This document shows, one piece after another, positions 43,417-52,457 of a DNA stretch of 64,000 bases (position 1 is the first letter of the stretch; every line of letters starts with the position of its first letter). Location of the stretch: contig NZ_BDAZ01000061.1 in the NCBI RefSeq assembly GCF_001612725.1, positions 1 through 64,000 of the forward strand, in the 5' to 3' direction. The translations under genes and the position numbers were made by a program. The notes under the pieces are model-generated. The model had not been told where the DNA came from and searched no databases. It saw only the letters and a list, made by a program, of their open reading frames with translations. This DNA is from Nocardia anaemiae NBRC 100462. Lineage in GTDB: Bacteria > Actinomycetota > Actinomycetes > Mycobacteriales > Mycobacteriaceae.

Positions 43417-43977
43417 ATGGAGCAGAGTTCGACGACGCCACAGGCGGTGATCGCCGCTGCCCTGCGCCGCGAGCGCACCCGCGCCGGGCTATCGCTGACC
43501 GAGGTCGCCAACCGGGCGGGCGTAGCGAAATCCACACTGTCCCAACTGGAATCGGGTACGGGCAATCCGAGCCTGGAGACTTTATGGGCGCTGTGCGTCG
43601 CCCTGGATATGCCCTTCTCGCGGCTGCTCGATCCGCCGCGTCCCACCGTTCACGTGATCCGCGCGGGGGAGGGCCCGGTGGTGGCCGCCGCTGAGTCCGA
43701 GTACCGCGCAACACTGCTGGCGGCCGGTCCGGCCAACTCCCGCCGCGACCTCTTCCGCATCACCTCCGAGCCGGGTCATGCGCGCAAATCGGAGCCGCAT
43801 ATCCCAGGTGTGGTCGAGCACGTGCTCCTCGCCAGTGGTCGTGCGCTCGTCGGCCCGATCGACGCACCGGTCGAGCTGGTGCCCGGCGACTACATCGCCT
43901 ACCCGGGCGACGCACCGCACGTCTTCGAGGCCCTCGAACCGGACACCTGGGCGACGCTGGTCGTCGAATACACGTGA
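43417..43977 (+). CDS. XRE family regulator with C-terminal cupin
   Basis: A 186-residue regulator. An N-terminal HTH_3 domain (LRRERTRAGLSLTEVANRAG, VAKSTLSQLESGTGNPSLET) is followed by a small double-stranded beta-helix cupin with PHIPGVVEHVLLASGRALVGP and PGDYIAYPGDAPHVFEAL. GGGAG lies 6 nt before the ATG. TATAGT at 43348-43353 may be its -10. It very likely controls the divergent azlCD exporter, sensing an amino acid through the cupin. Confidence 0.9.
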   Translation: MEQSSTTPQAVIAAALRRERTRAGLSLTEVANRAGVAKSTLSQLESGTGNPSLETLWALCVALDMPFSRLLDPPRPTVHVIRAGEGPVVAAAESEYRATLLAAGPANSRRDLFRITSEPGHARKSEPHIPGVVEHVLLASGRALVGPIDAPVELVPGDYIAYPGDAPHVFEALEPDTWATLVVEYT

Positions 43978-43980
43978 AGG

Positions 43981-44688
43981 TCAGGCAGCGCCTTCGCCGA
44001 GATACTGCAACCACACCGGATCCAGCTCGGCGGTCGTGGACAACAGTCGCCAATGCGGGCCCTTCGGCGAAACCAGCGGCGAACGCAACGTCCACCCGAG
44101 CTCGCTGAGTAGCTTGTCGGCCTTGCGGTGGTTGCACGGCGCGCAGCTCGCGACGCAGTTCTCCCAGGAATGTTCACCGCCGCGGCTGCGCGGGATGACG
44201 TGATCGATGGTTTCCGCCTTTCCACCGCAATAGCCGCAGCGGTAGCGGTCGCGGTGCATGAGGGCGGCGCGGGTCATCGGGACACGCGCGCGATAGGGCA
44301 CGTGCACATAGCTGCGCAGCCGGATGACCGATGGAATCGTGACGGCGGATTCGGCGGAATGCACCACCGAGCCATCGGGGTCGTGGTGGACGGTGTCGGC
44401 TTTATCGCAGATGAGAAGTACGACGGCGCGGCGCGCGGACAAGGCGGTGAGCGGCTCGTAGGTGGCATTCAGAAGCAGCACCCGGCGCTTCAACCAGTTG
44501 GCGGCCTCGTTCTGGACGGGCGTGAGGTGTGGAATGTGGTGAGCGGGCTCACCGGTGCGATGGGCACCCGGATGGTGGTCGGACAAGATGTGCAGCGGAG
44601 TAGCCCCCGACCCACGATTGTGGACGTCGGCGGGCTGGAGTTGTCGGTGCGTCCTGGCCTCATGTGATCGGCCGTGCCGCTGCTTCAT
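43981..44688 (-). CDS. HNH endonuclease family protein (Rv2469c-like)
   Basis: A 235-residue protein with a C-terminal HNH nuclease domain: CGYCGGKAETIDHVIPRSRG, then HSWENCVASCAPCNHRKADK. The CxxC...CxxC pairs bind zinc and the DHVIPRSRGG / N / H residues are the catalytic set. The N-terminal part has WLKRRVLLLNATYEPLTALS. Position and type match Rv2469c. ATG 44688 is used; the frame is open to 44841 without family support. The substrate is unknown, and it is conserved rather than mobile. Confidence 0.85.
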   Translation of the reverse strand: MKQRHGRSHEARTHRQLQPADVHNRGSGATPLHILSDHHPGAHRTGEPAHHIPHLTPVQNEAANWLKRRVLLLNATYEPLTALSARRAVVLLICDKADTVHHDPDGSVVHSAESAVTIPSVIRLRSYVHVPYRARVPMTRAALMHRDRYRCGYCGGKAETIDHVIPRSRGGEHSWENCVASCAPCNHRKADKLLSELGWTLRSPLVSPKGPHWRLLSTTAELDPVWLQYLGEGAA

Positions 44689-44914
44689 GGTGACCCCGGT
44701 TTCTTTATCATCAAGATCATGTGGTATCTCGGCAGAGACTGCCACCCAGTTGACCATGGAACGCCTGGTATTGCACGGTGATTTCGCACAATGTCGGATG
44801 AACTGTGGTTGAAGGGCCGCCGGTTCGTAACGCGGGCACAATGGACGGCGGCCGCTGGCGATCGCTTATGGGTCGCTCGAGACACTACGGCCCGGCCCCG
44901 ATCGAGAGGATTCG

Positions 44915-45319
44915 ATGACTTCCGGCGAGCAGACAGCCACGTCGTTCTACGAGGCGATCGGCGGGGCGCAGACGTTCCAGCGCATCGTCGCGGCGTTCTA
45001 TCGCGAGGTGGCCGATGACGAGGTGCTGCGCCCGCTGTACCCGGAGCAGGACCTCGGACCGGCCGAGCGACGCCTGCGCATGTTCCTGGAGCAGTACTGG
45101 GGCGGCCCGCGCACCTACTCCGACGAACGCGGGCACCCGCGGCTGAGGATGCGGCATATGCCGTTCAAAATCGGTCCGGTGGAGCGCGACGCCTGGCTGC
45201 GCTGCATGCGCATCGGCGTGGCGGAAATCGAACCGGAAATCCTGGACGATGAGCATCGCAAGGCATTGCTCGACTATTTGGAGATGGCGGCAAATTCGCT
45301 GATGAATGCGGCTTGGTGA
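44915..45319 (+). CDS. glbO: Truncated hemoglobin, group II (GlbO)
   Basis: A 134-residue group II truncated globin. It starts SFYEAIGGAQTFQRIVAAFY, has the CD-loop Tyr (PLYPEQDLGPAERRL), YWGGPRTYSDERGHPRLRMRH with the proximal His in RHMPF, and the G8 Trp (ERDAWLRCM). GAGAGGA lies 4-5 nt before the ATG. In mycobacteria GlbO binds O2 tightly and associates with the membrane and respiration. It is divergent from the HNH gene exactly as Rv2470/Rv2469c. Confidence 0.93.
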   Translation: MTSGEQTATSFYEAIGGAQTFQRIVAAFYREVADDEVLRPLYPEQDLGPAERRLRMFLEQYWGGPRTYSDERGHPRLRMRHMPFKIGPVERDAWLRCMRIGVAEIEPEILDDEHRKALLDYLEMAANSLMNAAW

Positions 45320-45440
45320 GATCATTTCGTCCAATTCCGGGTCGGCGCCAGGGTTTCGGCCCGGGTTGGGCAAACGCTGAAAATTTGCCGGATGTCATAG
45401 AACACAGTTGAGCCTGGGCGAATTTACCGAAAATCTTTGG

Positions 45441-45446
45441 CACTAT
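45441..45446 (+). promoter_or_regulatory. -10 box of the alpha-glucosidase gene (leaderless)
   Basis: CACTAT ends 7 nt before GTG 45454 and no Shine-Dalgarno is present. It supports a leaderless start at this GTG. Confidence 0.45.
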
Positions 45447-45453
45447 TGCGGAT

Positions 45454-47058
45454 GTGACTGATACACCTGCCACACCGGCGCCGGTGGATCGCACCGACCA
45501 ACCTTGGTGGCGGTCGGCCGTGTTCTACCAGGTCTATCCGAGATCGTTCGCGGACTCCAACGGTGACGGGATCGGCGACCTCGGCGGAATTCGCGAGAAG
45601 CTCGGCTACCTCGAACTGCTCGGGGTGGACGCGCTCTGGATCTGTCCGGTGATGCGTTCGCCGATGGCCGACGGCGGCTACGACGTCGCCGATCCGCGCG
45701 ATATCGACGCGCTGTTCGGCGGTATGGCGGCGATGGACGAGCTGATTGCCGAGGCGCACGACCGCAATCTCAAGGTCACCATGGACCTGGTACCCAACCA
45801 CACCAGTGACCAGCATCCGTGGTTCGCCGCGGCACTGGCTGCCGCACCGGGCAGCCACGAACGCGAGCGCTACATCTTCCGCGACGGCCGCGGACCCGAC
45901 GGCGCCACGCCGCCGAACAACTGGCCGAGCATCTTCGGTGGACCCGCCTGGACCCGTATCACCGAGCCCGACGGCACCCCCGGGCAGTGGTACCTGCACA
46001 TCTTCGCGCGCGAGCAACCCGATCTGAACTGGCAGAATCCCGAGGTCGCCGCCGATTTCGAGCAGACGCTGCGGTTCTGGCTCGACCGCGGCGTCGACGG
46101 CTTCCGCCTCGATGTCGCGCACGGCATGGCCAAACCTGACGGCCTGCCCGATATGGCGCGCGTCGACACCAAGATGCTCGTGCACGACGACAGCGATCCG
46201 CGCTTCAACAATCCGCATGTGCACGAGATCCACCGCCGCATCCGCAAGGTGCTCGACGAGTATCCGAATGCGGTCTCGATCGGTGAGGTGTGGGTCGACG
46301 ACAACACCCGCTTCGGCGAATACGTCCGACCGGATGAACTGCACCTTGCCTTCAATTTCCGCCTCGCCGAGGCGGAGTTCACCGCCGATCTCGTGCGGGC
46401 CGCCATAGACAATTCGCTCGCGGCGGTCGCGCCGGTCGGCGCATCGCCCACCTGGACCCTGTCCAACCACGACATCGAGCGCGAGGTCACCCGCTACGGC
46501 GGCGGTCCGGTGGGGGTGGCGCGGGCCAGGGCGATGATCATGGTGGAGTTGGCGCTGCCCGGTGCGGTCTTCATCTACAACGGCGCCGAACTGGGACTGC
46601 CGAATGTGGACGATCTGCCCGATGCGGTGCTGCAGGATCCGGTCTGGGAACGTTCCGGACATACCGAGCGCGGACGCGACGGCTGCCGGGTGCCGATTCC
46701 GTGGGAGGGCGCGGCACCGCCGTTCGGCTTCACCACGGCCGAACAGTCCTGGCTGCCGATACCACCGGAGTGGGCGTCGTCGTCTGTCGAGGCGCAGCTG
46801 GAGGCGCTTGGCTCCACGCTGTCGCTGTATCGCCTGGCGATCGAATTACGCGGTGTCCGACCGGAATTCGCTGGTCCACGGATCGAGTGGTACGGCAGTC
46901 CGGCGGGTTGTCTGGCCTTCCGGCGACCCGGTGGACTGGTGTGTGTATTGAATGCCTCGCCCGAGCCGATCTCGCTGCCGCCGGGTGATGTACTGCTCAC
47001 CAGCGCCCCGCCGGTGAACGGACAGTTGCCCGCGAATGCCGCCGCCTGGCTGGTGTGA
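45454..47058 (+). CDS. aglA: Alpha-glucosidase / GH13 glycosyl hydrolase
   Basis: A 534-residue GH13 enzyme. It has FYQVYPRSFADSNGDGIGDL, DLVPNHTSDQHPWF, the catalytic aspartate in GFRLDVAHGM, the acid/base glutamate in SIGEVWVDD and the transition-state aspartate in LSNHDIERE. This is an alpha-glucosidase/oligo-1,6-glucosidase set; trehalose synthase-like activity is an alternative. No signal peptide, so cytoplasmic maltooligosaccharide use is likely. It corresponds to Rv2471. Confidence 0.92.
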   Translation: MTDTPATPAPVDRTDQPWWRSAVFYQVYPRSFADSNGDGIGDLGGIREKLGYLELLGVDALWICPVMRSPMADGGYDVADPRDIDALFGGMAAMDELIAEAHDRNLKVTMDLVPNHTSDQHPWFAAALAAAPGSHERERYIFRDGRGPDGATPPNNWPSIFGGPAWTRITEPDGTPGQWYLHIFAREQPDLNWQNPEVAADFEQTLRFWLDRGVDGFRLDVAHGMAKPDGLPDMARVDTKMLVHDDSDPRFNNPHVHEIHRRIRKVLDEYPNAVSIGEVWVDDNTRFGEYVRPDELHLAFNFRLAEAEFTADLVRAAIDNSLAAVAPVGASPTWTLSNHDIEREVTRYGGGPVGVARARAMIMVELALPGAVFIYNGAELGLPNVDDLPDAVLQDPVWERSGHTERGRDGCRVPIPWEGAAPPFGFTTAEQSWLPIPPEWASSSVEAQLEALGSTLSLYRLAIELRGVRPEFAGPRIEWYGSPAGCLAFRRPGGLVCVLNASPEPISLPPGDVLLTSAPPVNGQLPANAAAWLV

Positions 47059-47107
47059 GGGGACAACACGAGTTCGACCAGAGCGCGAACTACTACAGGG
47101 GATCGTC

Positions 47108-47113
47108 TACCTT
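47108..47113 (+). promoter_or_regulatory. -10 box of the gene at 47120 (leaderless)
   Basis: TACCTT ends 6 nt before GTG 47120. No ribosome site is visible, so a leaderless mRNA is likely. Confidence 0.45.
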
Positions 47114-47119
47114 TAGTCC

Positions 47120-47404
47120 GTGAGCATTCTCGAGACAGTGCTGATCTTCCTCGGCATCCCGCTGGTGATCTACGGCGCGATCGCCGGATTGTCGTATCTC
47201 GGCAAGCCACTGCCCGGCGAGAAGCCGGTCCACTTCGACCTCGGGCAGAAGTGGACCCAGCCTGCCGTGCTGTGGAGTGCGACCGACGAGGTGACCGGAT
47301 TGGGTCATTACGACGATCCTGAGTCGTCGTCGCATGGGCACCATGCGGCAATCGAATCCACCCCGGTGGAGCTGATCGGAGGACGGGCAAGTGGCAAGTT
47401 CTAA
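47120..47404 (+). CDS. Small membrane-anchored protein (Rv2472-like)
   Basis: A 94-residue protein. Residues 3-27 form one hydrophobic segment (ILETVLIFLGIPLVIYGAI). The rest is cytoplasmic or periplasmic with WTQPAVLWSATDEVTGLGHY and a His-rich DDPESSSHGHHAA patch. It lies where Rv2472 lies. It overlaps the next gene by 14 nt. Unknown function; the His-rich patch could bind metal. Confidence 0.75.
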   Translation: MSILETVLIFLGIPLVIYGAIAGLSYLGKPLPGEKPVHFDLGQKWTQPAVLWSATDEVTGLGHYDDPESSSHGHHAAIESTPVELIGGRASGKF

Positions 47405-47855
47405 TTGGCCCGCGGTAGTCGAATCCGAACTGCCGCACGGATCGGTGGTCACCAGCAGCGGCCGGGTCTCGGGTGTGCACGAGGCCGGTGCGGTGTTCAA
47501 GGAAGCCCCCTTCAGCGATGACGAGCGGCTCGCCATGGACAATGTGCTCACCGAGGCGACCCGCGCGACCAAGGTGCGCTTCAACATCTACATCGGCGAT
47601 CTCGGCGCTGATCCGGCCGCCGGTGCGGACGCGGTCTTCCCCGCGACTCCCGAGGCCGCGCGTTCGGTGCTCATCGCGGTTTCGCCCAATGACAAGGCCA
47701 TCGAGGTGCGCTCCGGCCATGAGGTCGCCGATCGCGCCAATGACCGCGTCTGCCAGCTCGGCGTCACCGCCGCGCTGAGCTCGTTCCGGCAGGGCCAGCT
47801 CATCGACGGCCTGGTCTCCGCGGTTCGCGTGATGGCCGCGGCCATCGGTCGCTGA
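47391..47855 (+). CDS. DUF5130 protein (Rv2468c-like)
   Basis: A 154-residue protein with the DUF5130/TPM-like pattern: FSDDERLAMDNVLTEATRAT, VRFNIYIGDLG, SVLIAVSPNDKAIEVRSGHE and a C-terminal hydrophobic helix. It starts at GTG 47391 inside the end of the preceding small gene, so the two are translationally coupled. The family function is unknown. In order it matches Rv2468c next to pepN. Confidence 0.8.
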   Translation: MASSNWPAVVESELPHGSVVTSSGRVSGVHEAGAVFKEAPFSDDERLAMDNVLTEATRATKVRFNIYIGDLGADPAAGADAVFPATPEAARSVLIAVSPNDKAIEVRSGHEVADRANDRVCQLGVTAALSSFRQGQLIDGLVSAVRVMAAAIGR

Positions 47856-47970
47856 TCCAATACCGCGTGCTCCGGCGCGTTCACCGCTGAGGTGGACGCG
47901 CCGGTTGCGTTTCCGCTGCCGAAATGCGGACGGGGCGTGCGCATCAACGCACGCCCCGCCTCGGTGACAT

Positions 47971-50553
47971 TCAGTCCTGGGCGTCGAAGGCGCGGGCGCG
48001 CAGCGAGCGTTCGATGCCCGCCTTGCCCTCGCTCACCAGGCGGCGCAGCGCAGGCGGATGGTCATCGGCGAGGAATTTGTCCGCCGTCGCGACGGCTTCC
48101 TCGCTGATCGCCCAGGCCGGGTAGAGCCCGACGACCACGGTCTGCGCGACCTCGCTGGAGCGGCGCTCCCAGACGCCGGGAACCTCGGCGAAATAGCGCT
48201 CCACGTAGGGTGTCAGCAGCTCACCCTGTCCATTGGGCGCGAAGCCGCCGACGATCGAGCGGGCGGTGATATTCGGGACCGAATCGTCGGACATCACCGT
48301 CGTCCAGGCCTGCTCCTTCACCTCGGCGATCGGACGGGCCGTCGCGGCGGCCGCGGCATGGCGCTTACCGGCGGCGGTCGGATCGTTGGCCAACTCTTGA
48401 TCGATCGTGGGTGTGGCGAGACCGTCGACGTCGATCTCACCGGCGGCGGCGAGCGCGGTCACGAGCCGCCAGCGCAGATCGGTATCGACGATGAGGCCGG
48501 GGAGGCCGACCTTCGTCGGATCACCGTCGAGCAGTTCGCGCAGCACCTCGGTATGCCAGGCCGACAGCTTCGCGCCGGTGAGTGCGTTGACGAAGGCGAG
48601 TTGGTGATCCGAACCGGCTTCGGCCTCGCGCGCGAGTTCCAGCAGCCGGTTGGCGTATTCCGGCCAGCCGGTGGTGTTGGCCCATTCCGGATCTGCGTAG
48701 CTGCCGATCGCGGTGTTCGCCTGCATCAGGAGTCGTTGCACCACACCGATTTCGGATTCGGCGCCGATGCCGCGGTGGACCAGTGCGACGAAATCGCGGG
48801 CCCGGAACTCGGCCTGCCTGGTCATCTCCCAGGCGGCCGACCAGGCCAGCGTGCGGGGCAGCGGTTCGGCGATATCGGCGATGCGGTTCACCAGCACGTC
48901 GAGCGAGTCGGCATCCAGGCGCACCGAGCAGTAGGTGAGGTCGTCATCGTTGACCAGCACGAACTTGCCGCGCGGCACGCCGACCAACTCCGGGACGTCG
49001 GTGCGCTCGGCCGCATCGAGATCGAGTTCGACGCGCTTGGTGCGCACCAGCTTGCCGTCCTGATCGTCGTAGACGCCGACGGCGAGGCGATGGACGCGAC
49101 GTTCGCCCGCACCGGGTGCGGCGCCCTCCTGCACCACGGCGAACGAGGTGAACTTGCCCTCGGTGTCGACCTCGAAATCCGGGCGCAGGATATTCAAGCC
49201 GGTGGTCTTGAGCCACTGCGCGCCCCAGCCGGACAGATCGCGGCCCGAGGACTGCTCCAGCGCCGCGAGCAGATCGTCGAAAGTGGCGTTGCCGTAGGCA
49301 TGTTCGGTGAAGTAGGCGCGCAGACCGGCGAGGAACGGCTCCAGCCCGACATAGGCGACCAGCTGCTTGAGCACGGAAGCGCCCTTGGCATAGGTGATCC
49401 CGTCGAAGTTGACCTCCACCGCATGCAGGTCCGGGATGTCGGCGGCAATCGGGTGGGTGGATGGCAGTTGGTCCTGCCGGTAGGCCCAGGACTTCTCCAC
49501 ATTCGCGAAAGTGGTCCAGGCACTGGTGTATTCGGTCGCCTCGGACTGGCACAGCACCGAGGCGAAGGTCGCGAACGACTCGTTCAGCCACAGGTCGTCC
49601 CACCACTTCATGGTGACCAGGTCGCCGAACCACATATGCGCCATTTCGTGCAGTACCGTCTCGGCGCGGCGCTCGTAGGACGCCCGGGTCACCTTGGACC
49701 GGAAGACGTAGTCCTCCAAGAACGTAACGGCGCCCGCGTTCTCCATCGCGCCCGCGTTGAACTCCGGGACGAACAGCTGGTCGTACTTGCCGAAGGCGTA
49801 GGGCACACCGAAGTTGTTGTGGTAGAAGCCGAATCCCTGCTTGGTCTCGGTGAACAGGCGCTCGGCGTCCATGTGTTCGGCGAGCGAGGCCCGGCAGTAG
49901 ATGCCGAGTGGGATGGTGCCGTGATCGTCGGTGTAGGCGTCGGTCCATTCCGCGTACGGGCCCGCGATGAGCGCGACCAGATAGGTGCTCATCCGCGGGG
50001 TGGTGCGGAACAGGTGCTTACCGGGCTCGGCGATGAGCGTATCGACCGCGGCGGCGTTGGAGATGACCTTCCAGTTCGGTGCGGCGGTGACGCTGATATC
50101 GAAGGTGGCCTTGAGATCGGGCTGATCGAAGCAGGCGAACATGCGCTTGGCATCGGCGGTCTCGAACTGCGAGTACAGGTAGACCGCGTCATCGGTGGGG
50201 TCGACGAAGCGGTGCAGGCCCTCACCGGTATTGGAGTATTCACAGTCGGCCTCGACGACGAGTTCGTTGCGCTCGGCCAGACCGGTGAGAGTGATGCCCT
50301 TGGCTTCGTCGTAGTCGGCGACGTCGATCGGCGTGCCGTTGAGCACGGCGGAGCGGACGCCGCGGGCGACGATATCGATGAACGTGCTCGCGCCCGCGGT
50401 CGCGGTGAAAGTGACCGTGCTGCGGGAGAAGAAGGTCTGCTCGCCCGGCTGGCCCGCTCCGTCGGTCAGGTCGAGTTCGATGCGATAGTTCTCGACCTGC
50501 ACTGTCGAGGCGCGTTCGATCGCCTGGTCGCGAGTCAGGTTGGGTGCGGACAT
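47971..50553 (-). CDS. pepN: Aminopeptidase N, M1 family
   Basis: An 860-residue M1 zinc aminopeptidase. It has GAMENAG (substrate N-terminus binding), HEMAHMWFGD with zinc ligands and the catalytic Glu, and NESFA 18 residues later giving the third ligand. The C-terminal ERAP1-like helical domain is complete. It removes N-terminal residues from peptides in the cytoplasm; no signal peptide is present. ATG 50553 has GGAGT 6 nt upstream. It corresponds to Rv2467 and is divergent from purC here. Confidence 0.95.
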   Translation of the reverse strand: MSAPNLTRDQAIERASTVQVENYRIELDLTDGAGQPGEQTFFSRSTVTFTATAGASTFIDIVARGVRSAVLNGTPIDVADYDEAKGITLTGLAERNELVVEADCEYSNTGEGLHRFVDPTDDAVYLYSQFETADAKRMFACFDQPDLKATFDISVTAAPNWKVISNAAAVDTLIAEPGKHLFRTTPRMSTYLVALIAGPYAEWTDAYTDDHGTIPLGIYCRASLAEHMDAERLFTETKQGFGFYHNNFGVPYAFGKYDQLFVPEFNAGAMENAGAVTFLEDYVFRSKVTRASYERRAETVLHEMAHMWFGDLVTMKWWDDLWLNESFATFASVLCQSEATEYTSAWTTFANVEKSWAYRQDQLPSTHPIAADIPDLHAVEVNFDGITYAKGASVLKQLVAYVGLEPFLAGLRAYFTEHAYGNATFDDLLAALEQSSGRDLSGWGAQWLKTTGLNILRPDFEVDTEGKFTSFAVVQEGAAPGAGERRVHRLAVGVYDDQDGKLVRTKRVELDLDAAERTDVPELVGVPRGKFVLVNDDDLTYCSVRLDADSLDVLVNRIADIAEPLPRTLAWSAAWEMTRQAEFRARDFVALVHRGIGAESEIGVVQRLLMQANTAIGSYADPEWANTTGWPEYANRLLELAREAEAGSDHQLAFVNALTGAKLSAWHTEVLRELLDGDPTKVGLPGLIVDTDLRWRLVTALAAAGEIDVDGLATPTIDQELANDPTAAGKRHAAAAATARPIAEVKEQAWTTVMSDDSVPNITARSIVGGFAPNGQGELLTPYVERYFAEVPGVWERRSSEVAQTVVVGLYPAWAISEEAVATADKFLADDHPPALRRLVSEGKAGIERSLRARAFDAQD

Positions 50554-50690
50554 TGGACTCCTTCGTGGTTCGAAGAACATGCACGGGCGGCCCCCCGGCG
50601 GGCACAGCACTCACCACAATGCCACCTCGGTAAGGTTGCCCGCGCGGGACTTTTTCCCACAAACCCTACGACCAGGATCGGAGCTGCGAC

Positions 50691-51527
50691 GTGAAGCACA
50701 TACACGCCGGAAAGGTGCGCGACCTCTACGAGGACGGCGACACCCTGCTGCTCGTGGCGTCGGACCGGGTATCGGTCTACGACGTTGTGCTGCCGACGCC
50801 GATCCCGGATAAGGGCGCACTGCTGACCCAGCTGTCGAACTGGTGGTTCGAATACTTCACCGACGTGCCCAATCATGTGGTATCCGCGATCGATGTGCCC
50901 GCGGAATTCGCCGGTCGCGGCATCCGGGTCAAGCCGCTGAAGATGCTGCAGGTCGAATGCATCGCGCGCGGCTATCTGACCGGGTCGGGGCTGAAGGAAT
51001 ACGAGCGCACCGGGACTGTTTCCGGCATCGCATTGCCGCCCGGACTGCGTGATGGCGACATACTGCCCGAGCCGATCTTCACTCCGACCAGCAAGGCCTC
51101 CGAGGGCCACGATGAGCCCATCACCTTCGCGGATGTGGTGAATCAGGAGGGCCGCGAGGTCGCCGAGCAGTTGCGGGACCTGACTCTGAAGATCTACACC
51201 CGGGGTGCCGCACACGCTGCCGTGCGCGGCGTCATCGTCGCCGACACCAAGGTCGAATTCGGTTGGGACGGTGACGTTCTCACCCTCGGCGACGAAGTAC
51301 TGACTTCCGACTCCTCGCGTTTTTGGCCCGGTGCCGAATGGGAACCCGGACGTCCCCAGCGCTCCTTCGACAAGCAGTTCGTCCGCGACTGGTCCACCTC
51401 CACCGGCTGGAACAAGGAGTACCCGGGCCCGGAGATCCCCGCCGAGATCGTCGAAGCCACTCGGCAGAAGTACATCGAGGCGTATGAACTGATTACCGGG
51501 CAGACCTGGGGTGGCATGCCGCGCTGA
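50691..51527 (+). CDS. purC: Phosphoribosylaminoimidazole-succinocarboxamide synthase
   Basis: A 278-residue SAICAR synthase. It opens HAGKVRDLYEDGDTLLLVAS, followed by SDRVSVYDVVLPTPIPDKG, VECIARGYLTGSG, PTSKASEGHDEPIT, DTKVEFG, LTSDSSRFWP and SFDKQFVRDW. These are the ATP and aspartate/CAIR binding elements. It makes the eighth-step purine intermediate. GTG 50691 has GGAG 8 nt upstream. It stands apart from other pur genes here and interrupts the block conserved with M. tuberculosis, where purC lies elsewhere. Confidence 0.93.
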   Translation: MKHIHAGKVRDLYEDGDTLLLVASDRVSVYDVVLPTPIPDKGALLTQLSNWWFEYFTDVPNHVVSAIDVPAEFAGRGIRVKPLKMLQVECIARGYLTGSGLKEYERTGTVSGIALPPGLRDGDILPEPIFTPTSKASEGHDEPITFADVVNQEGREVAEQLRDLTLKIYTRGAAHAAVRGVIVADTKVEFGWDGDVLTLGDEVLTSDSSRFWPGAEWEPGRPQRSFDKQFVRDWSTSTGWNKEYPGPEIPAEIVEATRQKYIEAYELITGQTWGGMPR

Positions 51528-51660
51528 CCATTGGGATGGCGCACCCGCTAGCCACCGGGCACCGCGTCCCAAGGCCGGGCGTCCGCTGTGCGGGGGCCCG
51601 GTTGCGGTACGGGCGCCGGGTGCCTAGCCAGGGGTGCCCGGTGGTAGCAGGGTGTTTCGG

Positions 51661-52137
51661 TCAGGCGAGGTATTCGGCCAGCCGGTCGAGGTAGGGCCGC
51701 TGGCCCGCGCCCAGTTTGTCGTGCGCGGTGGCGAGGTCCAACCATTCGACGCGGTCGATTTCCGGGAACGTGGCGAGGCGGCCGGATTTGGGCGGCCACT
51801 CCATTTCGAAGGTGCCGGGGACAACGGCGGATGCGTCCAGATCGCCCTCGACGGCCCAGACGGTGAGGTTCTTGGCGGATTTGCCACTGCCGTAGCGGAC
51901 CTCTCCCAACGGCACCCGCTCGCCCTCGGGCACCGGCAGCCCGAGCTCCTCGAGGAACTCGCGCGCCGCGGCCACCTCGGCACTCTCGTACCCCGGCTCG
52001 TACTCCCCCTTCGGAATCGACCAGGCCCCCGCATCTTTCCGCGCCCAGAACGGCCCACCCATATGCCCGATCAACACCTCGGTCTCACCGGAGCCCCGAC
52101 GGAACAACAAAATCCCAGCACTGAATTTGCCTGCCAC
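51661..52137 (-). CDS. NUDIX hydrolase
   Basis: A 158-residue single-domain NUDIX protein. The Nudix box fits GX5EX7REUXEEXGU and reads GEYEPGYESAEVAAAREFLEE then LGL. N-terminal SAGILLFRR and VLIGHMGGPFWARKD are typical of the diadenosine-polyphosphate or NDP-sugar branches found in actinobacteria. The substrate is unknown. The start GTG 52137 was chosen. A 320-bp gap with a gene remnant follows. Confidence 0.88.
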   Translation of the reverse strand: MAGKFSAGILLFRRGSGETEVLIGHMGGPFWARKDAGAWSIPKGEYEPGYESAEVAAAREFLEELGLPVPEGERVPLGEVRYGSGKSAKNLTVWAVEGDLDASAVVPGTFEMEWPPKSGRLATFPEIDRVEWLDLATAHDKLGAGQRPYLDRLAEYLA

Positions 52138-52265
52138 ACCGAGCAGTCTGCCGCCTAGCGCCTACCAGCTGCGCACCGGACACGGCCACCACGACTTCTG
52201 CTCGTCGATTCATCCGATAGGCCGTGGTCCAGAAGTCGCGGTGCAGACGGGGTGGCCGGTCCGTC

Positions 52266-52403
52266 AGACCCGATCTCGCCTGCGTGCCGATCAGCGATGC
52301 TGCTCGCGCTCGCTGGGCGCTCGTCTGGCGTACTGCCATCGAGACCGGCCTCATCCGTGCCTGCGCCGAGACCGCCCGCTACATCGGCACCATCACGCTG
52401 TGA
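52266..52403 (+). pseudogene. Remnant of a LysR-family regulator (C-terminus only)
   Basis: Reading from 52266 in one frame to TGA 52401-52403 gives RPDLACVPISDAARARWALV followed by WRTAIETGLIRACAETARYI and GTITL. This resembles the last 45 residues of LysR effector domains (RPD..Y.PI.DA...W.LVWR....T.LI..F..TAR). An in-frame TAG at 52218 and no start or helix-turn-helix upstream show it is a fragment. The rest of the 320-bp gap 52138-52457 holds no gene I can support. Confidence 0.5.
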
Positions 52404-52457
52404 GACTGCCACCGATTGTCACGGAGCTCAGGCGCCCATCCGCTCGGCGCGAAACTG

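Noticed and set aside
44689..44841. N-terminal extension of the HNH protein to an upstream start.
   Set aside because: The extra 51 residues are not like the family and would begin in the globin promoter region; ATG 44688 gives the expected length.
48058..50694. Long frame antisense to pepN (over 870 codons).
   Set aside because: Same GC-driven artefact. The sense strand carries complete GAMEN and HExxH motifs with correct spacing.
52193..52240. Inverted repeat CGACTTCTG / CAGAAGTCG as an insertion-sequence end or terminator.
   Set aside because: 9-bp arms 30 bp apart with no transposase, no target duplication and no U-tract; it is mentioned only as a possible junction beside the LysR remnant.
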